Assembly (NCBI GenBank): GCA_018398585.1
Contig: JAGTTD010000007.1
Coordinates: 6,393,320 to 6,457,319 of the forward strand
DNA from: Simmondsia chinensis
Taxonomy: Eukaryota; Streptophyta; Magnoliopsida; Caryophyllales; Simmondsiaceae
Direction of reading: 5' to 3'
DNA length: 64,000 bases
A program made the position numbers and the translations under genes. The notes below the pieces were generated by a model that had not been told where the DNA came from, ran no database searches, and worked only from the letters and a program-made list of their open reading frames with translations. This document shows positions 24,201 through 36,900 of the stretch, in pieces (the first letter of the stretch is position 1; each line of letters begins with the position of its first letter).

Positions 24201-27200
24201 ATGGTGTCTTCACTGTTTCTTCTCTTGTCCTTAATGAATTAACTTGTTGGTTTGTAACTCTTCTAGTGAGAGGTTTGGGTGTGATACCTGGTGTGGTTGG
24301 CCGTTTTGACTCGAGCAGTGGTTTGAGAGTGCCACACATTGGCTGGAACGCATTGCAGATTACGAAGGATACTGGAATATTGGATGAAGTTGCAAACCGG
24401 CATGTTTATTTTGTTCATTCATATCGCGCTATGCCTGTATGCTCCTTTTACCTCTGTTGGTTTTCAATATTTGCTGTCTTTTGTTGCTTATTGCTCAGTT
24501 AAACTTGTAGCTTCTGGTCTAATTTGCCTTTATGTTCCTACAGTCAGACAGTAACAGAGAATGGGTGTCTTCCACATGCAATTATGGCGTAGAGTTCATA
24601 GCTTCCATAAGGCGAGGAAATGTGTATGCAGTTCAGTTTCATCCAGAGAAGAGTGGAGGTGAGATACTAATTTCTGCTTAGTGTATTCATTCATAATCAT
24701 TATAGTAATGTGATTTTCTGACTTGCTTGTCACAAGTTTATCGAAGTTTGACACAGGGTACAACAACAATCCACTGGGGAGGGTAGGATGTATGCAGCCT
24801 TACCTCTGGAGGGTGCTACCCTGTAAAGGCTGTTTCCAAAGGGCCCGCTACCCTAGAAGAACAAATTTATGAAATGTAGAAAAAAAAAAAAGTTTTTAAG
24901 AGTAGTTTGGCATAGGATACCCTGACATTTTTATATATATAATAAGGTGCCCTAAGGTTTAAATATTTTATTATCTAGGTACCTTTTGACATAGGATACC
25001 TAGATAATAAAAAATTCAAACCTCAGGGTACCTTGTTGTATATATTGAAATGTCAGGATGCCAAGGTGATAAATGCTTAAATCTCATAGTACCTAAGTGA
25101 TAATCTCCCATAATCATTTTATACAACTTTATCTTCAGATTCTTTTTGCCAAATATATTGTGACCATAAATTATGTATGGGGAGCATTTTTTTGTGTTAT
25201 TAGTATTAGTCTAAGTATTTGCTTCTATTTATAAAGTTAGAAACATGAATCTAATGACATGAAACTAAGAGATATGTTTGGATACTTAATGTTAATGTAT
25301 TTAACATTTCTTGATATTTGTTTGGATGGCCAATAACCCCTTGTTTGTCAATTGGGTAGAGGGGTAAAAAGTGGGAGGAAAGGGTTATCTTATCCTTCTT
25401 TAGTATATTTAGGCTGCATTTGGTTCAACTTTTTAACAGCTTAAAGCTGTGAATAAGCTCTTTTTGACTATAGGGCTTGCATTTGGTTGGCAGAAAAAAT
25501 CTTTTTATATATTTTTTCACCGCTTAAATAGAAAAATGAAAAAACTGTTTTATAACTGAGCAGAAAAAGATGCAAAACTGGATTTTTTTCACAGCTTATT
25601 TCAGAGAAATGCTTTAAAAACGTTATATTAACATTAAATTTTCACCACTATGACCTACTTTTACTTGTTATCACCACTTCCACTGACCACCACACCTTTT
25701 ATGGTCATGGGTTGCTACACTCATTACTTTCCACTACCATGATCAACTATTATTATGATTCTCTTTTACCTACTATAATTAGATAATTTATATTATTAAG
25801 TCATTTTTGTGATTATAGTAGGTAAGTTACTTTTTTAACTTGTATTGAAATGCTTTATTTTATAAAAAGATCTTTCTGCACTGCCCAACCAAACACTTCA
25901 CTGTAAAAAAATACAGATCTTAAATGGACAAATCTTATTGAAACAGATAAGCTGGAAAAAGATAAGCTAAAATAAGCTAAACCAAATGCACCCTTAATAA
26001 AGAGGTGTAAGGGTAAAGAGGGGTAGATGGGTTACCTATCCTTGTTTGTCCCTTTGTTTTAGAAAAAAATCGGATTTTTGGTATACTATAAACTGTGGAA
26101 TAATCTCTTCAGACCAAGTGTACTGATGATATAAAGCTGAAACCAGTGCATCCATGACTTAAATACTCTGTGGTTACGTCTGCAAATTGTCTGTTCCAGA
26201 TGTTGGGCTCTCTATATTGAGACGTTTTTTGCATCCAATGTCCTCTACATCAAAGGTAGCATTTTCAGCTCTAAAATTTTTGAAGGCTTTGACCTTTACT
26301 TGTAATTTTTTGGGTTTTCTTGGATTGTCACTCTAATGACATGAAACTTTGTGCTTAGACAGAAGCCTGCAGAAAGGAAAGCTTCAAAACTGGCAAAGAG
26401 GGTGTGCTTCTTTCACTATCCCCATTTTTATTATTTTCTACATCACATTCTTTTTTTCATTTGTTTGGTGTTTCCTCTTTCTTCTTCCGTCTTGCATTCG
26501 TTTAGTCTCATTGACTGGTGGACCTTCCTTTTCCATTGCATTGAGGAGAAATACAGGATAATCATCTCTTTGAGGAACATGCATTAACTTCTTTCTTTCT
26601 TGCTAGTTGACAAGAGCCTGACTTTGAAACTGCGGACTGTGTTTAAATGCTGAATCTATTGCATTTACATCTAAAAAACACAAGATTTGTTTTCCTTATT
26701 GAAAAACTTGTTTTTCTTAGTTGCAATTTTGTAGGTGTGATAAGGATGCGACATACAGTAATATTCCACCCATGTTTTTTTCCTGTTAAAGGCTCTCATG
26801 ATTTTGATGTTCGTTTAGGTGATTGCTTGTCTTGATGTGAGGAGTAATGATAAAGGAGATCTTGTCGTCACCAAAGGAGATCAATATGATGTAAGAGAGC
26901 ACACAAAAGAAAACGAGGTATGTCATCAGTGTTCATGTAGTGGATGGAAACCGTGATATGAGCTTTTATGCAATTGTGAAAATGTATCATGAAGTTATTC
27001 CCACCCCTTTTCATCTGCCTATTTTCTAAAATTAATAACTTAAACAACTGCCGTGCATGTATGGAAGTAGTTCTATGAGAATTCGAATAGCATCAAGTAC
27101 GTAAAGTAGGCATTAGAACATTCCGAGCACCATTGATATTTTCTCTCAACCTATTAAAAGAAAAAAACTCTCTTTGGGATTCCCTTTTTGTCAAGGATAA

Positions 27201-27919
27201 ACTATTCTGTCCCCCCAGAAAGCACTTCTATGTCTCAAATCTCAATTAGCCGCAGTTGTGAACACTATCAACAGCTGCTTGTCTGTAAGTACTATTGTCT
27301 TTACCCCAAAAGTTCTTTCTCCAATTGCCTTGAACAGTGTCCCACTGAATCCAAACTTCTGATTTTGGAAATGGAAATTTAAGCTTGGACCTTTTCACAA
27401 CTTCAGCATTCCCACATGAACCAGAAACCTTAGCGGGTGGGGTTTGCAAGCAGTCAAATAAAAGGGGTAAAGTGCAAATAAATACTAGATTTTCATCGTT
27501 CAATTGGAGTTTACATCCACACAAGTGCAGCAACATTCCAGTATGGTATGGGTAGTACAGAAGTTCTCTCGTTCTCTCTGTGTTTTCTTCCTTGCTCACT
27601 GTTCTCACATGATACCCAAACAACGTAAATTTGAAGACTTCATTGTGCTGGAGACAAAAAGGTGCCCCGAGGCTCTTCTTCTTTTCCTTCTTGGGAAGCA
27701 ATCTCCTTATTAGTCCCTACAGATCAGGGTACAAACAATCTCACCTTAAAAATCCCTTTGCGATAATAAGTAATTTTAATTACATCTTGTTACAAATCTA
27801 GAAACACAGGCTAGCCTAGTGTTTTCTTTTCATTCTCTGAAATTTGTATGTTGAACTTGTGTAGCTCTCGTTACTCTCTATACATTCTGTTTGTGAAATC
27901 TCTGTATGAGTTGGGTTTT

Positions 27920-27963
<44 letters not shown>

Positions 27964-30900
27964 GGGGTTGTATTGATGTGTCATCAGTGGTATCTGTTAC
28001 TGAAGGTGGCATGACTACTAAGGCACTACATTCCTTCTTTGCAAATTATTTAGATCTTTGTGATTTGTAGACAAACATGAGATAGCTAATTACATGTTCC
28101 GCTTTTCTTTCTTTTGCTTTTCTCTTGGTCTTAAATTTTTAAGGTGAGAAATCTTGGCAAGCCGGTGGAGCTTTCTGGACAGTATTACGAGGATGGTGCT
28201 GATGAGGTATGCTTCCTCTGATTGTTTAGTTTTGTACATTGTTATTAGGGTGTCACGCAGGCTGCAAGTGCTTTTTTGCAGGTCAGTTTTCTTAATATTA
28301 CAGGGTTCAGGGACTTCCCTTTGGGCGATCTGCCGATGCTGCAGGTTTTATACTCTTTTAATACCAATGCATCAAATATTTAATCTCAACATTTATTTCA
28401 CAAAGAACGATTTGTATCTTCTTTAAACTTGTGCATTCGCAATATTCATTATATTCTATTAATGTGCTCTTGGCATGCATTTAGGTGCTGAGGTATGCTT
28501 CGGAGAATGTTTTTGTGCCTCTGACTGTTGGAGGTGGCATTAGAGATTTTACTGATGCAAATGGGAGGTACAGTGTCTGGAGCATTATGCTGAAATGACG
28601 ATGTTAGAAGTTCTATGCTTGAAACTTCCTCAAACTCTGTTAATTCCAGGATATTAAATGTATCTTGAACTTGTTAAAATAGCTGTATAACCCATATGAA
28701 TATGTTCTATGGACTTTCTATTCTGCAGGCACTATTCCAGCTTGGAAGTTGCTTCAGAATATTTCAGGTCTGGTGCTGACAAAATTTCTATTGGAAGTGA
28801 CGCGGTTTATGCTGCTGAAGAATATATAAGAACTGGAGTATGCCACATCTGAAATTTCTTCTAAGAATCTGTTTTCCTTTCTGTTTTTATTGTGAAATTG
28901 GTATCACCTCAGCAATATTTTGCAGGTCAAGACTGGAAGTAGTAGTTTGGAACAAATTTCCAGAGTTTATGGAAATCAGGTGCACATCCTTGCAGTATCA
29001 TTATTTTGAATGAATTCCAATTGAGTTGGTATTTTGCTCATTACAATATTTAGGATTCTACTTTGCCTGATGTGTCAATTTAGTCTATATGCTTTTGATT
29101 TTGCCAAGTTATTCCTCCCTGTATGATTAAAATTATAGCAAATTAGTCCCAAGGTATTTAGTAATCTACAAAACTTAGTCTTGGACAATGTTATTCTTAT
29201 TTAATTGTATATCCTTTCCATGTTGTGGACGTCTATATGCTGCTCCGCAACATTTTGGAAAGTATGCTCGTCTGCACTCACTGAGCCATGTTTAGAGCTG
29301 AGGTTCTTGGAAAGGAAAGAAAAGTATAATTGCTGGTATCACAAGTATTAATGGTAGCAAAGTGGTTTTCAGTGGGTATACGGAACTGAGTATTGGGTCC
29401 TTTCCTCTTTTAATGCATTTCATCTGGTTGTAAATATTACATATTTATTGACTAGCCTGCATGGTGTGGAGAAGTACAATAAGTTAGATATTTTGCCTTC
29501 TAAATCTGAAATTGGATAACACCTTCCTGTTGCGAAGTTCTGCTAGCCACTTGGTGACAGTTTTATTGTGCAACCGTTCTCTTCTTGTGTAAAATTATAA
29601 CATTTGACTTTGTTTTTTACTAGTAAATGGGCATTTCTAGGGGTGTTCGTGGGTTTGGTTAAACCCAAAACCCACCCAACCCACTCAATTTGGGTTAGGT
29701 TTGTAACTTTGTTGGTTCTTGTTGGGTAGAATTAAGAATACCCATGGGTTTTATGGGTTTCTATGGGTCAACCCATAAACCCATTAAACCCAACCCAATA
29801 TTAATGCAATCTCAATAAAAGAAGGGTTATTTACATTAGGGGTCCCTTGCCCATTGTATCAGTTTAGTCCATGTACTTTAATTTTGTCAATTTAGTTCAT
29901 GTTCAAACATGGTGCTAATTTGATTCTTGAATAAAATATATGTTAATGTGGTGATGGAATTTTCAATGGTGCAATCAGAGATTGGTTTTAATTGCATCAA
30001 TGAGTGTGTTTGTAATGAGTTACTTGCATCTAACATGATTATGTCGTCTAATTTTATGTCGTTGACTTAATCTCAGTTTGTTAAAGGGCTAAATTGATAC
30101 AATGAAAATTGTATATGAATTAAACTAACATAATTAAAAATAAGGGAAACTATCACTTAGGTAGCTTGAGGTTTGACCATTTATCATCTATGTACCTTGA
30201 TGTTTCAAGATATACAACGGGTTACCTTGAGTTTAAAAATTTTATTACTTAGGTATCATGAAGTTTTAAAATTTTATAAATTAGGCACCCTTCTTCCAAA
30301 ATTTGATCGATTTTTGTTGAAAAATGCCAAAATAAAAGATGTTACGATAACATATATGTATATTCATAAGGATTTGAAGATTTTTTTAACAAAAAAAAAA
30401 ATGGTGATATGACACATGATTATAACAATATATAGATGGTTTGCACCCAAATTCATTGAATTTTTTATTGTAATTTATTGAATTTTTGCTAAAGATATTG
30501 ACATGACTTATAAATATATTATTATAATCGTGCATTACATTAGCATTTTTTGTATAAATTGATGTGACTCTCTAAAAAATTCATCAAATTCAATACAAGG
30601 TATCTAAATGATAGAATACTACCCATTTATATGTTGAACATCAGGGTACCTAAATGATAAATGTTCAAACCTCATGGTACCTAAGTGATAATTTCCTAAA
30701 AAAGGACTAAATTAACACAGTGACAAATAAATGGACCTTTAGTGTGAATAATACAAAAAAACAAAATTGAAACAATCCAAAAAATATGGAACTTTATGTG
30801 AGTACATATGTAGGTTTGTCCAACAGGTTCCATTTTATGTCTAGAAAATCCGAACTTCATGTCGGATCAGTACATTATGTCTAAAATTTTGACTAATTAG

Positions 30901-33900
30901 TTGTCTAAGTTTAGTTGACTATTTTATTCTACATGTATTGTTGAATTCACTGTCAACTTTAGTTATCGAGTTGATTTACTTGATTCCAATATTGCCTTTC
31001 TTTATTTTGGGTCACCATGGGTTACCCATGACCCATCAGAACCAGAACCAAGACCATATTTATAGACCTTTTTCTATGGGTATGGGTGGGTCTTGGACCC
31101 AAAACTATTGGGTCCTAATGGGTGGCCCCAAACCCACCCATCCCACTCATCGAACATCCCTAGTCATTTCTACTTCATTTGCCCCCAGCCGAGGGTTAAT
31201 TGAATCTCTTCTTTGGGCTTACATTTGGTAGTTGCTGCAATTTGTTATGATTATGGAAAAAACCAAGCTAGGTCCTTATTCGTTGTTCGCTGTTTTTTGC
31301 CTCTGTGCGAGTAATTTAACCATGCCGTTGCAGGCAGTGGTTGTGAGCATTGATCCTCGCCGAGTATATCTGAAGAGTCCAAAAGATGTACAATTCAAAT
31401 CTGTAAAAGTCACAAATCCTGGTATGACCATGCCTTACAAAATGCTTCTATTTGGTTGGTATTTGTGCTTGTGTGTTCTAAGCATTTCGATGTGAAGCTC
31501 AAAGCCACCGGCAATTGCGTAGAAAGTGACAATTGTGTTTTAAGACATTAGATATAGGCTAGGAAGCACCAACACTCTTTTTTGACCCGAGTATCGGTGT
31601 CCAACATGTATCCGACAACGATATGCTTCCGACACGTTCCGATATGCCTCCAATACATTAAAATTCGAATTTCCAGCACGTTTCCAACACGCTTCCGATA
31701 TATGAAAAAAGTATCCGATACTTTTTTTTAAAATTTGAATTTTCGGTACGTTTCCGACACGCTTCAGATATGTTATGACACGTTTTGATGGTTTGACTTT
31801 AAAAATATAATATTATAATATATTAGTATTGTTATATTATATAATGTAATAGTATGCATATTAAATAGTTAAATTATATTATAATAATTTTAACATATTT
31901 ATATTTAAATTAAATTTAAAAATACATTAATATTATTAAATGTTTTACAGCTGTTTTGATAAAAAAAAATATTTTGGTATAATTTGAAAGAGAGAGAGAA
32001 TGATGAAAAAGGAGAAAGAAAACCTCTGTTTAGTCAAGTCGAGAGAGAGAGAGAACGATGGAGAAAGAGACGAGTGGATGACAGCGGCGGCGCCGGCATG
32101 GCTTTAACCTCTGTTATTTTATTTTATTTTATTTTTTTGGTTAATTGTATATTCTTCAATATGCCTTATTTTAGTTAGGCTTTGTTTTTTTCTTAAGCTA
32201 TTATAATTTTTTTTATTATATCTAAGTAAATACATAATTTTAAGTAACGTGTCCCCACGGTGTCGTCTCCTAGTTTTTTGAAAAATTACGTGTTGGCGTA
32301 TCAGTATCATATCGTATCTCGTATTCGTATCCGTATCTGTGCTTCCTAGGATGTAGGCATACCATCAAAAAATATTACCAAGAGTTGGGCTACCTGTTCA
32401 TTGGTAAACGGGTAGGCCAAAGGTAAAAATGAGCATACTTACTCAATTGGTTAGTAACTACTAGGGTGTATTTAAGCCAAGCCAAGCCAAGCCTAAGCTT
32501 TTCAGGCTCGAGGCTTGGCTTGTTTACATTTAACTTTGGCGCTCAGGCTTGGCTTAAAGCTTACTGAGCTCGGAAACTTCAAGCTCAAGCTTGCCTTTTC
32601 ATAGGCTCGGTTGAGCTTGAATCCGGCTCTAGGACTTCCGAACTAAGCTTACAACTTTTAGGCTCATTTAACCTTGATCTAGACTCTTTTGGACTCGTTT
32701 GACTATGAGCTTGAGATTCATTAGGCTCAGGCTTCACTTGATAAGCTAAACAAGACGACTCAATCCGGATCGAGCTCAAGACGAGCTTTTTGAGCTTTGG
32801 GACGAGTCGGCTCCACTCATTTACATCCTAGTGACTACTGAAAAATTTTCCCTTATGTGGACGATGCCCATTAAAGTTGAACTCCATATAGTTGTGGGGA
32901 CTCCGAGCTAGTAAACCCATGGAGGATAAATTATCCCCTTTACACTGCTGTCTTGTGGAGTGTTGCATAAACTTGTGGATTATAGAGCTCCATAGCACAG
33001 GGCAGATAGGCATTGTAGGGTACCATCAAGGCTCGAGTGCTCACTGATTGGCGAACTATGGTACTATCTAAGAAGCTTGGTCCTCTAGTGATAGAGATTA
33101 AGCATCCCTGTGCCTAATTGATGGGTTTCTTAGGTATCCCTATGCTTAGGATGATAGTTGAACAACCTCTGCCTTGTCAGTTTACTATTATTCTTAGGTT
33201 TCCCCTCTTAAGTTTTAAGTAGCCCCATGCTTAAAAAAATGGAAGCATTTATTCAAAGAGTCTAATGGTCTTCTTAAGGCTGTGGTTACATTTGTAGAGA
33301 CAAAACAAGAGTCTTAATAAGAACCGATTCCCAATTTGATAATAATAAACTATATTAAGGTTGTGTTTGGAGTATGGAATTGGAGCTGAGGCTGGAATTG
33401 GGGTCCAGAATTCTAATTCTGTTGTTTGGTTTACCTGCTGGCATTGGAATTACAATTCCACTGCTCAATTCCATGGAATTGGATTTTAACTGAAAATTAT
33501 ACTTTCTAATTCCTTGGGGTGGGGGTGAGAAATTGCAATTCCATATTAACTCCACTGACTTAAAACCCAAAATGGCCCCACTTGGTTAACTCAAATTCAA
33601 GATGACTCAAAATCCAAACACTTAGACACAACCTAAAATTTAACCTGAACCTCGAAATTACCCAACTCGAATAACTTGAAGTTGAAATGACCGAAATCAC
33701 CTTAGCTCAAAGTCCAAAGTGACCCAACCCGATTGATTCGAAACTCGATATGGCTCAAATGTAGAAAATGAAACTACTTGACTTGAATGTGATGTAAACC
33801 AGCTAAGGCAAAGTGGAAATGACCCGACCAAATTGACCAAGCTTAATATGACCTAGACCCAAAATGACTTGACCCATCTCAAACCATAGTTGCACGAAGT

Positions 33901-36900
33901 GGAAGCGAGAGCGGGAGCAGGATCGGAAACGGAAGCAAGAATGGGGGAACGGGCAGTCATAGAAGTTTCTGACGTTAGGAGCGTGGAGGAGCACTTATAA
34001 TACTATGTATTAGATATGTAAGAAAATTTATGAAATATCACTAATTGAGCAATTAAAGCATAAATATTAAAACAAAGTCAATGTTAAGCAATAATCAAGA
34101 AAAATCAAGCATCCATCAAAATGATTCCATGATTGTTTGCATCGTGTTTCCGTCAAGTTTGATATGCGTGGGAAATGTGAATCTGACTTTGAAACGCTGA
34201 ATTGTGTTTTGGGAGTGGGAAACGTTAGCATTTTCATAGTTTCCTGCAACTATGTCTCAAACTCAGCATAAGATGACTCGAAATTTGAAATGATACAACT
34301 CGTTTGTTCCAAAACTAAGATGATTAGAGCTTGAAATGACCCAAAACAGCTCAAACCCGATCAATTCTAGCTTGAATCCTGAAAAGACTTAACCCAATTA
34401 ACTAAAAATCCGAGATAACTTGAACACCAAATGATCCGATGCGATACTCAACCCGATTTGGCTCAAAACTCGAATAACTCTTATTCAAAGTGAATCGCTC
34501 CGACCATAATAACTCGAACACAATGTGAACTGCTTTATCCAAAATCTGACTGTAGTTGATTTAAAACTTGAAATACCCCAACTCAATTGACCAAAAATCC
34601 TTGATGATTCGGATCATTATGTAATTATAATTTTGATTTCCAATTCCTTTGATAAACCAAACCATGAAATTTCAATTCTATCAGAATTTCAATTCCATCA
34701 GAATTGGAATTGGAATTGCAATTCCACAGTCCAATTCCAATATCATGTGCCAAACAAAGCCTAAATGTACATCTCGATCTGTTGTCCATTATCTCCATCA
34801 TGAAGTTTTTGAACTGGTCTCCCAATCAGTGGTTTCTCACTCCATATCTGTTCTTTCGATGGACAACAGTATATTTTCTGCCGGGAGAAATTCCTGCAAG
34901 GAATCTCTAACCCAAGGGGATGTGTGATGGGGCATCCTTCAATTTTTGCGACCACCTTTCCCAAGAAATGTGGGGAAAAGGGAATACATAGCAGGGGAAA
35001 AATGAACATATAAGTTTCAAGTTCAAAGAAATGTGCGTCTTTGTTTGCTTTCTAGAGTAGCACTGAAGGGACTTGTGTATGGGTTTCAGGTCCTAATGGA
35101 GAAGAGTCTGCCTGGTACCAGTGCACGGTAAACTTTTATACCTCGAACTTGAACATCACCATGTATCCGATTTATGCTTCGTGTCCATCTTTTTTTCCGT
35201 AATTCCATCAATTTTTTATGTGACGAGGAAAAGATTGCTGAAAAATGGCTTAGAAAAAATGTTCTCCAGCAACAACACGTAGTTGTCGGAAACTCCTAAA
35301 ATATTAATGTTTCTTCCTTGTAATCATAATTTAGCACTTCGAAGTTAGATACATGTTTGAAATGCGTATCAGACCCAATGGGACCTCGATTGAAGCAATG
35401 TTTTAATGGTTTGAAGAATAAGAGACTAACTGGATGATTTGTTGGCTAACTATATCATTGAATTGAAATAATGATTGGATCAATGTCGATATTTTGGACT
35501 CAATTTTCTTGATATTGGGATACTCTGTTTCTTGGTTATTACTTGTATGGACTTTTCTTTAGTATATTATGCTTGAACGGATAGTTCATTTGTTTGTATA
35601 TATATTATATATTGAAATATAAGTGCTCCCCCCATTCTTCTAACCTAAGAAACTCTATTTCCCGCTTTCCCATTCCCACTCCCTTTCTGCTTCCTCTTTA
35701 TGTAACTGTGCAACAATGACTACTGTCCCTAATCAACGATTATATCTATACTGTGCCTCTCACACCAAACCTCAGGTCACCATCTCAACACCATGCCCTT
35801 CATCCTTTTCACTCCCTTCCTAACTTACAAGTCCACATCACTCTCTTCTTTTGCACCTGACGCAACCCCTAACTCTCATGGCCACTGGCTTACTCTAATT
35901 TGCTACCCTCCGTGCACCATTACCAGCACAACCCTACATGTCTCAGCAGATTACTCACCCTAGCCTCCCTTCACCTACCTTAAAATTGAAACCCTGAACA
36001 CATGGCCATCCTATTATGAGCACTGTCTTTGACATCCACATGTTTACTTACCCTGATTCAGACTCTATATAGACAACCTCCTGCCTCCATCTAACACATA
36101 TTACAAGCGAGCCTCAACTGTCACACAAAGCCATCGGTGTTGTCACCCACATGTCACCCACCGCCTTAGTTTGTAGGATTTTTAGTACTTTTATACTATT
36201 TATTTTGTGTGTATAATACTTGTATTTAATTTACTTGTAAATATGTAATTTCCTACATGTATAATTAGTAAATCAAAGTGTGTAATGACATGGATGAGTG
36301 ACGTGGCACTTAAGGAGGTTAGGGTGGTTAGACGGTTAAGGTAGTTTTAGGCGGTTGGATTAGTTAGTTGCATTTCCTGATTTTTAGGCGTGAACTTAGG
36401 CTAGAATTTAGGAAGGGATGTGTTTAGTTATTTTATACCTTTTCATGTATTTGTACCGGTTCCTTTTGTGCAATATAAATAGGTGCCAAGCACCAATGAA
36501 ATGGGTAATTTTCCCTTTACCCGCAAAAGAGTGTGTACGTGTGTTTATGTGTATGTCTTGTTGTTATTTGTGGCTTTGATCTTCCATAAACAAACGTGTG
36601 AGAGTGTGAGTGTTAATTCAATCATCTTTATTCCATTATTCACTTTCCAATTGAAATACTAAACAAACGAGACTTAGGAACTTTGTGTAGATTCCTTACC
36701 GTTGCAAGGAGATTTGGACGCTTGACTCAATTAGGGACTTTTTAGAGTGACATTGAGTGGCATCACTGGACTTGGACTTAGGAATTTAGTCATCCCGTGA
36801 CAAACGTGGTATCAGAGCCAAGTTTAGTACCATGGCTGGAAGTGTAGTGAATGAAGAGGTTAATGCAAGCACTTCGCTCATTGGAGAAGAACCACCAAGG

